64,000 nt of DNA from Aralia elata (GCA_034770075.1 CM068388.1:70170889-70234888); one strand, 5' to 3'. Shown: positions 1 to 11,870, counted from the first letter of the stretch. The notes: generated by a model from the letters alone, not told the origin. Translations and numbers: made by a program.

Positions 1-890
1 AATTACTAAAAGGATATCCTCAGCTAGTTAAAAGGAGATTTCATCTGTGAAAATTCATCTCTAACCATCCATAATCCCAAAAATAGGATTCAAGCACCTC
101 TAGATATGATCTAGGATGCTAAGAGAGCCTCAAATTAAGAATTAACTATAAACAAACAAAGCCCAAGCACAATAATTCACAAAATAAGCTAGATCTAAGC
201 TAGATCTAGGTTAAATCTAGTATAAAATGAGAATTTTAATCTTGGGAATGATAGTTTCTACCTCCTTAAGCTTTGTATGGCAGGCTTGTTCTAGATTGGC
301 AGGAGATTTGATAAGAAAAACTAGATTTAGATTGGATTTAGAGAGGTTTTTATCTTCCTTTCTCTATTTCTCTCTCTAGATAACACATTTTCTTTCTAAA
401 ATGCCTTCTTCTCTTAAAAAATGAGCAAACATTGCCTTATATAGGCATCCTAAGCCCGTCGTAGGTCCACCTACTATAGTCCTAGGGTGGGGCCCATCTG
501 CCTCGATTTTTGTGCCGCAACGTCGATTTTTCGTGTTGTGTGCTAAAATGTCCATAACTTTCAAACAGGGAAGAGTTAGAAAATGTGTCATACTAATCTG
601 GAAAGCTCTTTCCGAGAGCTATACAATGACATTAAGTTTGATTAATTTTGAATTTGAAAAGATGGAGAAAATGGGCAAAAACTATCCTTATGTATATGTT
701 AACTATTCGTTTGTCTTCTTTTTTATAGCTTGTCGCTCGAGGGTCTTTGTGGGGACTCTGAATACTCGTTCTAAGCCTTGTAATCTTGTTCTAGATATCT
801 TTGTCTCGAGATGAAATGACACTTTTGTCCTCCTACCATTGTTAAAGAAAAGATGTGCAAATTTTAAGTGTCTACAAGTGCTATGATTAA
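1..890 (-). repeat. LTR-like retroelement fragment, minus strand
   Basis: Read on the minus strand, this stretch looks like part of an LTR. A TATA box (CCTATATAAGG, plus positions 435-445) is followed by a purine-rich leader and a long AT-rich, non-coding tail that runs to the window edge. Upstream of the TATA box there is a run of text ending in the kind of 'gagagcttt' block often seen in plant gypsy U3 regions. No coding region, primer-binding site or second LTR is visible, so class and borders are inferred. The short open frames here are not convincing genes. Confidence 0.35.
435..445 (-). promoter_or_regulatory. TATA box of the LTR-like fragment
   Basis: The minus strand reads CCTATATAAGG, a good plant TATA box, followed about 30-40 nt later by a purine-rich leader. 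It probably served as the promoter of the LTR fragment it lies in. No host gene starts downstream of it. Confidence 0.35.
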
Positions 891-1194
891 TTTAACTAGA
901 ACTAAAACTCTATTTATAGTCCTATAAATTTTAATATTAACTTATCATTCTGCAACAATTTTATTTTTTATAAAAGTGATTTAATTACTTAGTTATATGA
1001 TAAATTTTAACTTAAAAATTATATTTATAATTTTAGTTTAAATTTCTATTCAACTTTAGTCTCTAAATGACTATATATTAAAAACATTATGAGTACATAT
1101 AATAATTAATATCAAAATTATATTATATATATTAGAAAATATTAATGATTACTTTAGTTACCAATTCTATTATATATAGGAGACATTTAGACCT
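891..1194. other. AT-rich spacer, nothing recognised
   Basis: Very AT-rich sequence with no convincing open reading frame, RNA gene or clear repeat border. Confidence 0.5.
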
Positions 1195-1612
1195 TTCTTG
1201 TCATGAGATTTTGTGGATGGAGAGGATTTCATACAGATTGGTCATCTATTACTGGCTACGTCATGTGCCTGAAATGCTCTAAATTAAAGCGCTCTATTTT
1301 TTCTTTGGGGCTTGCTGTTGTGGTTTACTATATCTGAAAAAAGAGGAATGCTATGATGCATGGAGATCCCGCCAAACCTGCTGCTTGTCTTGGTCGTGAA
1401 ATTATTCACGTTATTAAATGTAAACTCCATAGCTCTAACATGTTTAGGAAAAATACCGTTACTTCTGGTTATAGTCATATGTTGATTGCAAACCTGGTAT
1501 AACATTACCATTATAGGCCCTATCCTATGATGGGCATGGTATACTTATTCTGGGGTATGCCCCGTGTATTTTGTACATTTCTTTCCTTTAATACATATTT
1601 AATTTAGCAAAA
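1195..1612 (+). pseudogene. LINE retrotransposon 3' end fragment
   Basis: The plus-strand frame around 1310-1480 reads LAVVVYYI, a stop, KKRNAMMHG and so on. This resembles the C-terminal tail of plant LINE reverse transcriptases, where a 'YxxWxERN' block follows a zinc-knuckle region; here the expected Trp is a TGA stop. Downstream is a T-rich non-coding end with 'tgtattttgtaca' and then an A-rich stretch at about 1608-1620, as expected of a LINE 3' terminus. Only the last part of ORF2 remains, with stops upstream, so it is dead. The family call rests on motif likeness alone. Confidence 0.4.
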
Positions 1613-2729
1613 AATAATAATTTTAACTTATATATTAGTTATTAAAATTTAGTTAGCTAGCTTTTAAAATTAAAATCATAATGGCAACTCATTATTCTAC
1701 AACAATTTTATTCCTAAATAACTTTATATTAAAAATATAAGAAAAATATTATTAGTAAATAATAATTAATATAAAATTTTGTAATGTATATTATAAATTA
1801 TATTAATGATTAAAATTTAGTAAATAACTTTATTCCATATAGGAGATCATAAGTTAATTAATGTTAAAAAAATCCTGACTTATATATTACTAATCAAAAT
1901 TTAATTATCATTTAAAATTAAAATCATGATCGTAACTTATTATTTTACAACAATTTTATTTTTTATAGAATTTATTTAGTTAATTAATTATACAATATAG
2001 TATGACTTAAACACTAGTTTAGGTTTTTAGATTTCCACTCAACTTTGAACTTTAATTAAAAATGTATATATAAATACGAAGGATTGATTATAAAAACTAA
2101 ATATTAAATTCTGAAACTATATAAAAACTTAATATTAAGTTAAAAATAACAAAAGAATCACATTAGTAACATTCAATATGTGATTTATAGTCATTCATTT
2201 TTAAGCAAAATTTATAGTCATTCTAATAATAGTAGTAAGCCAATTTGAAATTCAAAAAATATATTTTATAATCACTATATAAAATAAATTAAAAATAATT
2301 TTATTTAAAAAACAACTAAGCTGTATAAATGAGACTATTGTATAAATGAGACCAGTTTTGTAGAATGGAGACCGTATTTTAATAAGCTGCCATAAAAATC
2401 AATAATTCTAACGGCAATAGTCATTACTTGTTTTGTAGCGAAGCTTAGGTTTTTTTGTCAGAAGACCTTATTCATCACAACAAGCGTACCAAAAGCATAA
2501 ATGCTTAACAATAGGTTCCATTATTCCCCCTCCCCCAGCCAAAAATAAATAAAAATAAAAATACAACAACAATTGATTCCATAAATGGACTTCAATGCAA
2601 CTTTAGTTTTGGAGCTCTTAAGTGAAGTTTGAGTAATTTCTTTGAATTGGCCTTGAGGTCTCATTATGTATTGTGATTCACTTATTAATTTGCTTCAATA
2701 ATAAAATAAAGCAATATATTGTGAGGAAC
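1613..2729. other. AT-rich spacer, nothing recognised
   Basis: Extremely AT-rich, with many short homopolymers and no supported gene, RNA or bounded repeat. Confidence 0.5.
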
Positions 2730-2781
2730 GAATACTTGAGCCATCTACCAAGGAAGAATACTTGAACCATCCACCAAGGAA
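2730..2781. repeat. Two-copy 26-bp tandem repeat
   Basis: Two adjacent 26-bp units (2730-2755 and 2756-2781) begin gaatacttga and end caaggaa. They differ at only two bases. Confidence 0.8.
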
Positions 2782-4054
2782 GTATTGTATTACAGAATTA
2801 TAGTACGTTGTTAAAAACAACTAAGAATTTTGGAGTCTACTTAGTACTCAGAAATTATATACAAAAATTCATAACATAACTATATGCAAAGGGAATACAA
2901 CCTGTAAATTTAAGATATTAGGTAATATATTCTTTAAAAAAACAAAAAAAAACAAAAAAAAGAAAGATACAGAGTAAGAAAGTAAATAATGTAGCACCGA
3001 AAATACAAAACAGAAATATAACAACTTACGACATAAAATTTTAAGAGAATTTCACATAACACATGAGCTTTACATGATTTTGCACATAAATCACTTGAGT
3101 TTAAAAGTCAACGCAAAAACACCTATACACTATGTTACTGAGTTTTAAAATAGACGGAAACGAGGCGAAAAACATAAATTTTCTATCCAATTATGTTGTT
3201 ATTGAGTTTTTTTTAATGAATAGAAAAAGAAATTAAATGAACAAAAAATTTGGTCACTTTTATTGTCAGAATTTTTTGTCAAAAAATAGAGAAAATTAAA
3301 TAACATTACTAATTTTTTTTTTAAAAAATTCTATTGTACCATTTACATTATAAACACAATAAAACTAATATTAGGGTGAGGGTTCAAGGGAAGTCAAACT
3401 AAGATCAAATACCATGTCAAATGGGCTCCAACACCAACACCAAAGCGGACTCCGTATAATGTAAGATTATTGGGTTGTAACCCAAGTGATTATTGCCCTA
3501 GCTGAGCTGATCTGATCTGGTCCCGTCCGTTTCAACGGATATGGTAAGTTTTTTATATGGTAATTGAGCAAGACTTTCCAATGGGGAATTGGAAAGTGCT
3601 TGCCCACCAAGTAAATTAAAGCCTACAGATATAACCCTCTACACCTTGGAATAGACACAAGAAATAATCCCTACGGTTGACATTATTATATAGATAGATT
3701 TTCACTCATAGCCGGTTCTCGTTTATAGTTGAGTCAGCGTTGGAGCTTTTAGTTTTGCTCGTGTACGAATTCTAACGGATTCTATCATCGGGTAAAGAAC
3801 ACGAGATACGCTACAAGAGGTGTAATGGATGATTAACTGTAAATTCATTTTATCCATATGCTAGCATGCTATATGTTGCAACAGTATAACTTGTCAGACG
3901 TAAACAAAGTAGAATAACAACCAAGGCTACGCAATCATACTCTCAGCATAAATAGCACATCAATGGCAATCGACAAAGCTGAAAATACGTTGAAAGATTC
4001 ATATTTTTCGATCCTACACATACATGATACATACTTCAAAGACTTTTTGCAAGT

Positions 4055-4055
<1 letters not shown>
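2782..4055. other. Non-coding spacer
   Basis: AT-rich with A-runs at about 2935-2965. No gene or RNA supported. The stretch 3050-3180 resembles a degenerate transposon end but has no detectable partner nearby. Confidence 0.4.

Positions 4056-4102
<47 letters not shown>
4056..4102. repeat. (TA)n-(GA)n microsatellite
   Basis: A TA dinucleotide run passes directly into a GA run. It borders the first copy of the 141-bp direct duplication. Confidence 0.9.
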
Positions 4103-4107
4103 AGTGT

Positions 4108-4248
4108 TAGTGATCTCCCAGTCCGAGCAACTGCTGTTGATGTAAATTTATATTTGCAGAAGTGAAAAGCATCTTAAAAATTAGCTAATAGAACAGGCCA
4201 AACAATGAATTTCTCACGAGGACATCTAATACTTCTTTGGAGAACAGA
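4108..4248. repeat. 141-bp direct duplication, copy 1
   Basis: Begins tagtgatctcccagtccg and ends gaacaga. It recurs at 4365-4505, offset by 257 bp, with only a few differences. The two copies are separated by the (TC)n-(TA)n microsatellite. Confidence 0.9.
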
Positions 4249-4316
<68 letters not shown>

Positions 4317-4360
4317 ATATATATATATCTATATATATGTATGTATATATATATATATAG
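4249..4360. repeat. (TC)n-(TA)n microsatellite
   Basis: A long TC run followed by imperfect TA and TATG runs, lying between the two copies of the 141-bp duplication. Confidence 0.9.
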
Positions 4361-4364
4361 GAGG

Positions 4365-4505
4365 TAGTGATCTCCCAGTCCGAGCAACTGCTGTTGATGT
4401 AAATTTATATTTGCAGAAGTCAAAAGCATCTTAAAAATTAGCTAATAGAACAGGCCAAACAATGAATTTCTCACGAGGACATCTAATACTTTTTTGGAAA
4501 ACAGA
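4365..4505. repeat. 141-bp direct duplication, copy 2
   Basis: Second copy of the unit at 4108-4248. The pair with its flanking TA/GA runs suggests slippage or unequal exchange between microsatellites. Confidence 0.9.
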
Positions 4506-5646
4506 GACCACTCCCTCTGTTGCTACATAATAGGAAGTACAGAATAAATACAGACAAAAGTCATATCTGCTGAAAATAAAAATCAATAGAATCCATTTTG
4601 CATTTTTTTTAAATGGAGTATTTTAAATGGAACTGACCATATTCAGCATGTTGCAATGCACAAAAACCAATTTCTGATCATGTTGAATGGCCTTACAGAA
4701 TTTCCAAAAGTCTTCTATAAATCACAATTTTAAGTACTTATTTCATCTAAATCATTTATACTCTAGCTTTCATATAGTATCGTAAACTTACACAACAACA
4801 CTTCCATTCAATGGATGGAGCCATCTTTTTCTTTGACAATTATGTCGGTTGTCAAATCTGCATAACCTGTTACATTGCCCGTCACTTATCGCGACCAATT
4901 TGTTTCTTTCTTTCTATGACTTCCTGTTTATTTCAGACCAAAACAAGAAATGAGCCAGCTAAAAAGCATAGAAAACAGATGGGCGTATTCATCTGATCTA
5001 GGTAACAAAGACACTAACACGGTAACTGGTTCTGACAAAGGTTCATATAGACACTTTAAGAGAAAACATATACAAAAAAAAAAGACTCAATAACCCTTGA
5101 TACCACATCAAGCCAAATTTACAATATATGTGAACTTAAACGCATGTTTCTTTTTAGTTTTCATAAATAACAATCTGGTTATGTTTCAGATTTGCATACA
5201 AACAAAGTTTAACAAATTGTGTAACTACTAATTACTCTTTCTAAAATGAGGATCAAAACTAAAGCAATAAAGACAATATGAGCCACCCAGCTATCTGAAC
5301 ACAAATTCTAACATAATGTGAAAGAGTTTAGTAATAAAGATTTTGAATGCATAATCTTACAAAAAGACTTGAGGATTCCTAATATGAATGGCGGTCCACA
5401 GATACAAGTTACAAATGCATTAAGAATTAATGTTTTGGTGGAAGGGCTCCTTTTTCAACTCCATTCTTTAGGGATTTACATGAACTGGTCATTCTTATTT
5501 ATATATTTATTTTAGGTAAGTTATTAAACTGATCATTTTGTGAAGATGAAAAGTCTCAAATAGAAATAATCACAATTGACTTAATGCCAACCACTCTAGT
5601 TTTTGAAAGTACAGCTAATCGTATCTCCACGAGGAACAAAGAAATA
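4506..5646. other. Non-coding spacer 3' of PAP29
   Basis: AT-rich with no supported coding sequence. A short open frame at 4811-4996 has no recognisable domain and no context. If PAP29 splices beyond its predicted third exon, a small extra exon or its 3' UTR could lie here, but none is evident. Confidence 0.4.
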
Positions 5647-5907
5647 TTCCCTCCGTTAATTTTTAATTGACGTTTTAAGAAAAAAACACAAAAATTAAGA
5701 AGGATAATTAATTGTTTGTCTGATTGATCAAAAATGGATATAAAATTTCAATATTACCCTTATTAAATTCATTGGAAAGATGAAAGAAAAACAAATTGTA
5801 GTATTTAATGTAGGGATAATATGGGAAACGTCCTTTATCTACAAATGTCATGTAAAAAGGAACAAATTTCACTCTCTAAAAAGACGGATAAAAACGAATG
5901 GAGGGAG
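5647..5907. mobile_element. Stowaway-like MITE
   Basis: A 261-bp element. Its left end reads TTCCCTCCGTTAA; its right end, read on the other strand, is CTCCCTCCATTCG. These are the terminal inverted repeats typical of Stowaway (Tc1/mariner-derived) MITEs. TA dinucleotides at 5645-5646 and 5908-5909 fit the TA target duplication. Inner parts of the ends also match imperfectly (a TTTTTA block then TGACG or CCGTC). It is non-coding, and its right end overlaps the 3' end of the PAP29 coding sequence. Confidence 0.85.
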
Positions 5908-6385
5908 TAGTGCAGAAAGGAGACAGAAGCTTACAAGCAGAACTCTTGCTCCACAGAACCTCACCGTCAATAGCAGTTAGGTGTTCATCATCCAGGCGCT
6001 TCCATGTTTTGATAGACTTGACTGCTCCCCAACCACCCTTCTCTGATTTCTCCAAAGATGCAACCACTACCCTTGCCCTCCTCGCCCATCCAGCCTTACC
6101 ATAAGCATGATATCCAAAGCCTCCGGCATAACAAAGATGTATACCAGTCAACTCGCCACAGAAGTCATTGAGGTGATCATGGCCTGTGAAAACAGCCTTC
6201 ACATCCCCTGCTTCCACCATGGTCGTAAAAAAGCCGGAGTTTACAGAAGCAGAGCTAATGCCTTCTTGTCTTACACCTGTGAAGTTTGAAGAGTCGAAGC
6301 TCGCGTATTCAGGTAGTGGAATGTGAAAGTATACAAGGCCAGGAGCAGGAGACTTCTGAGCCTCTGGCTTGTTTTTATATGCTTT
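5876..6385 (-). other. PAP29: PAP29 exon 3 (coding part)
   Basis: Starts after an acceptor reading catgcag and encodes residues 243-411 with the FH and GHDH metal ligands. The final codons lie inside the right terminal repeat of the Stowaway-like MITE. Confidence 0.85.
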
Positions 6386-9300
6386 CTGCATGAGAAAGAT
6401 CATATGTAACAAACTCCATAGATTATGATTGAAGGCATAAGAGACTGATCTGACTACATATACAAGTCATAAAAGTTGAATCAGAAATCTATAGCAAAGT
6501 TTTTTGAGAACTAGTACCTGAAGCTTCCTAGAAGTTCGTTGAAACCAAAGCTGCTGAGAGGGTTTAATCCAGCCATAGCCAGGGATGGCTGGGACGGTGG
6601 AGTAATCTCCGCTATCAAGGAAGTACAGATTGAGAATCGATTTATTCACAAAACTGGAACCTACAAGCCCGTTGACTTCTAGGTTGTAGTTCCCAAAACC
6701 ATCAATAATGTGGACCTCAGGGGGGTTAAACTTAGACAGGGTGTGCTTCATACCAACAATATGTTTCATCACGCCTCCCCTGGATAATGAGGATTCCTGA
6801 TCATGATTTCCCAAAATGGCTGCCCACGGGATGCCTGAGGATATAGCTGGGGCAAAGGCAGCATTCATAGACGCTGCTGCATCTGTCGCATCGTAACCAT
6901 AGATGTTGTCCCCTGCATTCCAAGCAATAAGGCAATGTTTAATAATGCTCGGGAAAATGGATCAGCAAAATTTATCAACAACCCATGTAATTGTCAGAGG
7001 ACAATATGCATAGTAGGCTAAATTAAATAAGGATGAATTCTTGTCTCCACCCTATACATATTCGTCGTATAAACATATGTATGTATGCATGTGGGCCTCT
7101 CTGTGTGTACACGCATCAACTATTTTGTGAATAAATATCATAGTTCTCTCTAAGTTTCAGAACTAATTGTTCAGTTTTGCTAACAGTCATATGTTTTTTT
7201 CCCCAGTAATTATGATTTACATAAAAATAAAATAAAAAACTGAGAAAGGATAGACAACAAGGGGCATACCTCAGGAGTCAGGAGATGACTTCTGTTTCTT
7301 ACCCAAGCATAAATGAAAGGAAAAAATCATTAATAGGCAATAATATTAGTTTTTCATCTTACCGTCTTAATATAAGAATCTTTCATCTTTAGAAGAAAAA
7401 AAAACATACACTTAAGAGAAAAGTTGTCAGCTATTCATTTAGACTCTTAGCTCAATTTAAATAACAATAACACTAATTAATATTAAAATAAAAAGTAAGT
7501 GTAATCACTTCTCAGTTATGTAACTTTATTATTCCATTTTAAAGGGAAAAATCTTATCTTGGGGCAGGGGAAACTTTTCTTTTCTTGTTTATAAATTAGT
7601 GAGAATAGAGTATCAATATTGGTGATCCCTAAACCCAGTGGCGGAACCAGAACAATTTTAGAGGGGGGTCAAAATACATCAGTAAAAAAAATTTATTTAT
7701 TGACGCTGGGAATGTTTCTTTTAGTTGTACGACTGAGACGAGTCAACTGTATCCTGCGAGTCTGCAGATTGCAGGGTCATGAACACTTGGAGTGCTTCTC
7801 TAAATGTTGAAATCACCAAAACAGCCCCAACACCATGCCCAGACCAATCTCAACTGTTGTAGCGCAGCTGCTGCTAGCTCAGCTGCAGCCCATATCAAAA
7901 CACCTACTTTGCCATTTTCTAGTTTGCAGACCATACATTCAATTACAACCAACTTTGGATATGTTGTAGATGGCATGACAAGCTATTTTTAAAAAATATA
8001 ACCCAGCCAAAACGGACCTTTTAAACAGGTTTTACAAGGGCTTGAAACTTCCCTTTTGGAGCAGATTTTTAACCAAGCCTAACTTGTTCAATTCTTAAAA
8101 TTTTACTTTTAAACTTGTTTTAGCTTACCTAAACCACTTGAATTACTTTATATAATATGTATGAAGGTTTCCTTGCTCATAAACTTAGCTAAATTCCTCT
8201 ATTTATGTTCGACAGTCTCTAAGAGGAAATTTTACAAACATCTTATATGCATTAGTTTAAATGACAGAATTCATAGGCATTTATAGATGCTTCAAACCAT
8301 GTTTTCCTCCCTTATTACTCCGCAGAACAACAACTAATCTCCTTCTAATTCATAGCCCAATCAACAGTTCAAGCACAACAATTAGATCAATATACACTTA
8401 TGTATTTATTTAATCTTCAATGAACACGAATGAAATGAATAAGGTACCTTTTTGCTTATAATCTACTTGAACTTTCATTTTGATTCCTGTTATAGGTTTG
8501 TTGTAAGCTGAATCCAGTCGGACCAGTCCCCTCATACCAAAAATGAATTTTAATTTCCTCCCCATTCCAAACGCAGCTTCAATTTCTAGTAGACTTGGTG
8601 AAATATTTAACAAGAATTGAAGAATTCTTGCGTTAGTGGCTTAGTAGTAGTAGGAAGAGTTAGACTTGAATTGGTTTTTGGAATGAAAGAGTTAGAGAAT
8701 GAGAGAGCAGACTCGGGCAACAATTGAACTCTATTTATGTTCGCAGGCGGCACCGCGGCAGCATCGGAATACCAGGGTACCAGGGTCATATGACCCCCCT
8801 CGACCACCCCTGGTTCCGCCTCTGCCTAAACCCCATTTAACAAATTAAGTTGTTGGTGATATGGAAGTTCAATAAACCACTTACACACTAACACAGTTCT
8901 TTCTTCCTCCATCAATTTATCTTATCCAATTTCATTTTCATCACTTAATAACTAAATTTTCTATCACATAAATAAAAATGGCAGAAATTGGAAAAAACAA
9001 AGGCTAAGGTTGTTTGTAAGAATGATGTGGGATAAAACAAGTTGTACTGGTATATTATCACTTCGAACTATTTAATCTCTATTTAATCTCATAAATGCGT
9101 TATTTAATCTCTGACTTTTTTTTTGATCATATCTAAGGTCATTTGATACATTTTATAGATTATATAATATCACCTTTTTAAATAACGGATAGGACTAATC
9201 AAGATAAAATAATCCGAAATGATAATAAATTAATACCAATAGTTCTATTCCACGGTTCCACCCATATTTTTGCAAACAAACATAGTCTTTTAAAGCTCGT

Positions 9301-10076
9301 TGGGCAACGACTTATTTTAAAATGACTTAAAATTAAAATATAAGTTGACTTATAAGTTATTTTAAGTTGTGACTTATAAATAAAAACGTTCAGCATCATT
9401 TAACTTATAAGTTAGAAATTAAGTTAAAACAAATTATGAAGGTGTTCGGCTCATAATGACTTATAAATTAAAATCAAATGTAAAAATTACTAAAAAAGAC
9501 ATTAATAAAAAGAGGGACAAAATAAAAAAAAAAGACAAAATAAATATTATATTTGGTCAAACTAAATTATTTTAAAATAACTTATATGTCATTTTAAAAT
9601 AAATTGCAAATACTTGGCTTTTTTTTTTCTTTTTTTTTTTACTTAAAAATCAATTTATAACTATAAAAATAAATAGTTGCATAACAGAGGAATTGTGGCA
9701 AATGAACTGCCGAACAGGCTAAAATAGGTAAAACATATTATATACCGGTGAAAACGATGAGGTGAGGTTTCTCGGCGAGGATCATGCGGCGGATAAAGGC
9801 GGTGGTGTTGAGGTCGGAGCATGAAGGCATCTGTTGCTGAAAAACATCTTCGCAATCTGTTTCCTTGCCGTTGGCATAGTGCATATCCGCCACTTGCAGT
9901 ATCCTAAATTCCCCATTTTTGTCGAATCTCAAATTCCCATCCAATTGGTTCTGTTTTTCTCTTTTAGCAGACGAAGAACAGCAGATCCGAACAGAACAGA
10001 GACAAATGAGGACGGCCACAACTATAACATTCAGATTCAACATGTTAATTAGTTGGGTTTTTTTTTGTTCAATCAC
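5876..10076 (-). CDS. PAP29: Purple acid phosphatase, PAP29-type, three exons
   Basis: Metallophosphoesterase of the plant purple acid phosphatase family, expected to be secreted or to pass through the secretory pathway; many databases call the PAP29 group 'probable inactive'. Exons: 10076-9746, 6912-6518 and 6385-5876, joined at GT-AG introns (9745-6913 and 6517-6386), giving 411 residues. Residues 12-36 form a hydrophobic signal peptide. Metal-site motifs are in order: DMH (64-66), GDNIY (111-115, across junction 1), GNHD (145-148), FH (262-263) and GHDH (310-313). The first Met is used because the frame upstream is closed. Oddity: about the last 10 residues (TPSIRFYPSF) and the TAG come from the MITE at 5647-5907. 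A possible donor GTAAGC at 5934-5929 could instead splice to an unseen small exon. Fold and exon calls are firm; the exact C-terminus is not. Confidence 0.9.
6518..6912 (-). other. PAP29: PAP29 exon 2
   Basis: Starts after an acceptor reading tgcag. Its first two bases complete Gly111. It encodes residues 112-242 with the GDNIY and GNHD motifs, and ends in phase 0 at Gln242 before the donor GTACTAG. Confidence 0.9.
7636..8824. mobile_element. Non-autonomous hAT element in PAP29 intron 1
   Basis: A 1189-bp element. The left end is CAGTGGCGGAACCAG; the right end on the other strand is CAGAGGCGGAACCAG, so 14 of 15 bases match. It is flanked by a perfect 8-bp direct repeat CCTAAACC (7628-7635 and 8825-8832). 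Eight-bp duplications and CAG-type ends are the hallmarks of hAT elements. Subterminal 'gaggggggtca' is also mirrored at both ends. No transposase domain is visible; a 66-residue minus-strand frame at 8607-8807 has no recognisable motif. It sits wholly inside the intron. Confidence 0.88.
9289..9620. repeat. MITE-like AT-rich inverted repeat in intron 1
   Basis: Contains several forms of 'acttataagt', a short palindrome, on both strands. Its ends carry mirrored 'cttattttaaaatgact' and 'gtcattttaaaataa' blocks. This composition is common for plant MITEs. No target duplication could be fixed, so borders are approximate. Confidence 0.35.
9746..10076 (-). other. PAP29: PAP29 exon 1 (coding part)
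   Basis: Encodes the signal peptide and the first metal-binding motif (residues 1-110 plus one base of codon 111). It ends ACC-G before the donor GTATAT. The 5' UTR limit cannot be seen. Confidence 0.9.
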
Positions 10077-11352
10077 TGGGTAATATTCTATACTCTTTCC
10101 AAAAAAAAATTATTCAGTAAATTAGTGTATTGCTAGTCTTTTCTTTGCCGCCTAACCAAACAAATTCCCCCTCTTACTCCGAAAGACTCCACTCCGGACA
10201 AATTCAATAATCTACTCCATGCTGCTTTTCGTGAACTTTAGCGTTTGGCAGAACTCGCCCACAAGCATTTAATTAAGACTTTTAAGTACTTTTTTTAAGC
10301 GACAGGTCTTCTTAGTTTGTGGATTTTAATAACTTTTAAAGACTTTAAAGACTTTTTTATAAAAATTCTATTTTTATAAATTTTTTATCAAGATTTTAAT
10401 AGATTTTTATATATTTTTAATATATCTTGTAATTTATATTAATTGTTAATTAGTCCATGTGTACAACCTTTCACTTGAGAAAGAGAATAAATATATGATT
10501 CAAGTGGTGAATAAAATGTAATTCTCCGCTCTTCACCGTATAAAATAAAAATTGAAAAATATTCTACCAAATCACTCAAAAAACCTCCAACAAAAATAAA
10601 TAAATTCTCAACAAGAGGGATTAGTAAAAATCGAAATTTGGTAGTTAGATATTTGTAGGATATTTTTTTCAACACTTATAATTCAATTAAAAAAATAGTA
10701 TCACTTTGTAATTTTATGCATTGATTTGTTTATTCTAAGTTAAATAAATAAATATAAATAATAAATCTTTTTCAGAGGTGTACAGTGACAGATCAAGATT
10801 TGAGTTCAGCGTAGACAAAATTTTATTTTTATTCATAAAAAGTATTTTAATTACAAATTATTGTGAAGTAAATAAAATTAAGATTAACATACAATAGACG
10901 CCTTCCGTTCTAAAATTTTAAAATATATTTTTTGAATGAGAATTTTAAGAATATTTTTATATTCACAATGTAACATTAATTAACTAAGAATTTAATAGCG
11001 GAGGTCTCTAATTAATTAAACTAATATTCAAAATATAACGTTAATTAACTAATATTTTTGTATTCACAATTAACATTAATTTTCATACAACTCACCGACC
11101 CATCTTCTACCTCCGCAACCTTTTATGGGAGAAAGTCTCAGATGCTTATTGCCAAAAGACAGTCCCATATACTCATTCTATTTCATTTCTTCCCTTTTCT
11201 CAAATATTTGGAAGTCTTTAGAGATGAGATTAGACTTTGGATATGGGTTCTTCTTCTTTTTCTAAAGTCTGTCAAACTCTACCATTTGATAAAAAATTAA
11301 AAAATCTATGACTTTTTGAATACCAAAATACTTTTATAGACTTTTTAAAAGT
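10077..11352. other. Upstream region of PAP29 and AT-rich spacer
   Basis: 10077-10300 is the likely 5' UTR and promoter side of PAP29; no core promoter element could be assigned with confidence. The rest is AT-rich. A block at 10270-10370 carries repeats of 'aaagactttaaag', similar to motifs at 11320-11510. No other gene is supported. Confidence 0.4.
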
Positions 11353-11510
11353 TTCAATTCAATACCAACTAACTTTTAAATTCATAACAAAAGTTGTAAT
11401 TGAATATCAGTAAACTTTTATAAACTCTTTAAATGTCTTGATTGAATACAACTAAACTTTTAAAATCTTTAAAAGTCTTTAAAAATCCTAATTGAATACA
11501 CCTTTCTTAG
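11353..11510. repeat. Degenerate ~45-bp tandem units
   Basis: Successive units begin attcaatac, attgaatat, attgaatac and attgaatac, each followed by an A/T block with 'aacttttaaa'. This looks like the repetitive subterminal part of a DNA transposon, but no partner end was found. Confidence 0.5.
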
Positions 11511-11613
11511 TTCTTTTTTCACTAATGAGCAACCGTCCGAACAAAATATCTGAACATAATTTAGTGTAGACATCCCATGTGTAGTTTGTGAATTTATTAT
11601 ACTCCTAAAAATG

Positions 11614-11870
11614 GTTAAATATAAATTATTGCCTTAAACTAGTGATCTTTTTCTACTTCGGTGATTGACCTTTTAATTTTTTCAATCAGATCATTAAATT
11701 ATCAATTTTTTTATTTCAATCTAAATGAACCTGCCATGTCATAAAGTGATGGCATGGCATGGCCACGTGGCAATACAGTGCTTATGTGTTAAAAGAAGAC
11801 TAATTTTTAAATTATTTTATTGACTTGAAAGGGTAAAAGAGTAATATAACATTTTATATTAACTTAAATT
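11614..11870. repeat. Left arm of a long inverted repeat pair
   Basis: This segment matches the reverse complement of about 20735-20946. Shared blocks are ttaaatataaatta, ggtgattgacctt, cctgcca-gtcataaa and taacatttta. Identity is imperfect. Long terminal inverted repeats of this kind occur in Mutator-like elements. Retroelement A lies between the arms, as if inserted into such an element near its right end. Confidence 0.55.

Noticed and set aside
4226..4429. Minus-strand frame rich in Tyr-Ile and Arg-Glu repeats
   Set aside because: It is a translation of TA and TC microsatellites.
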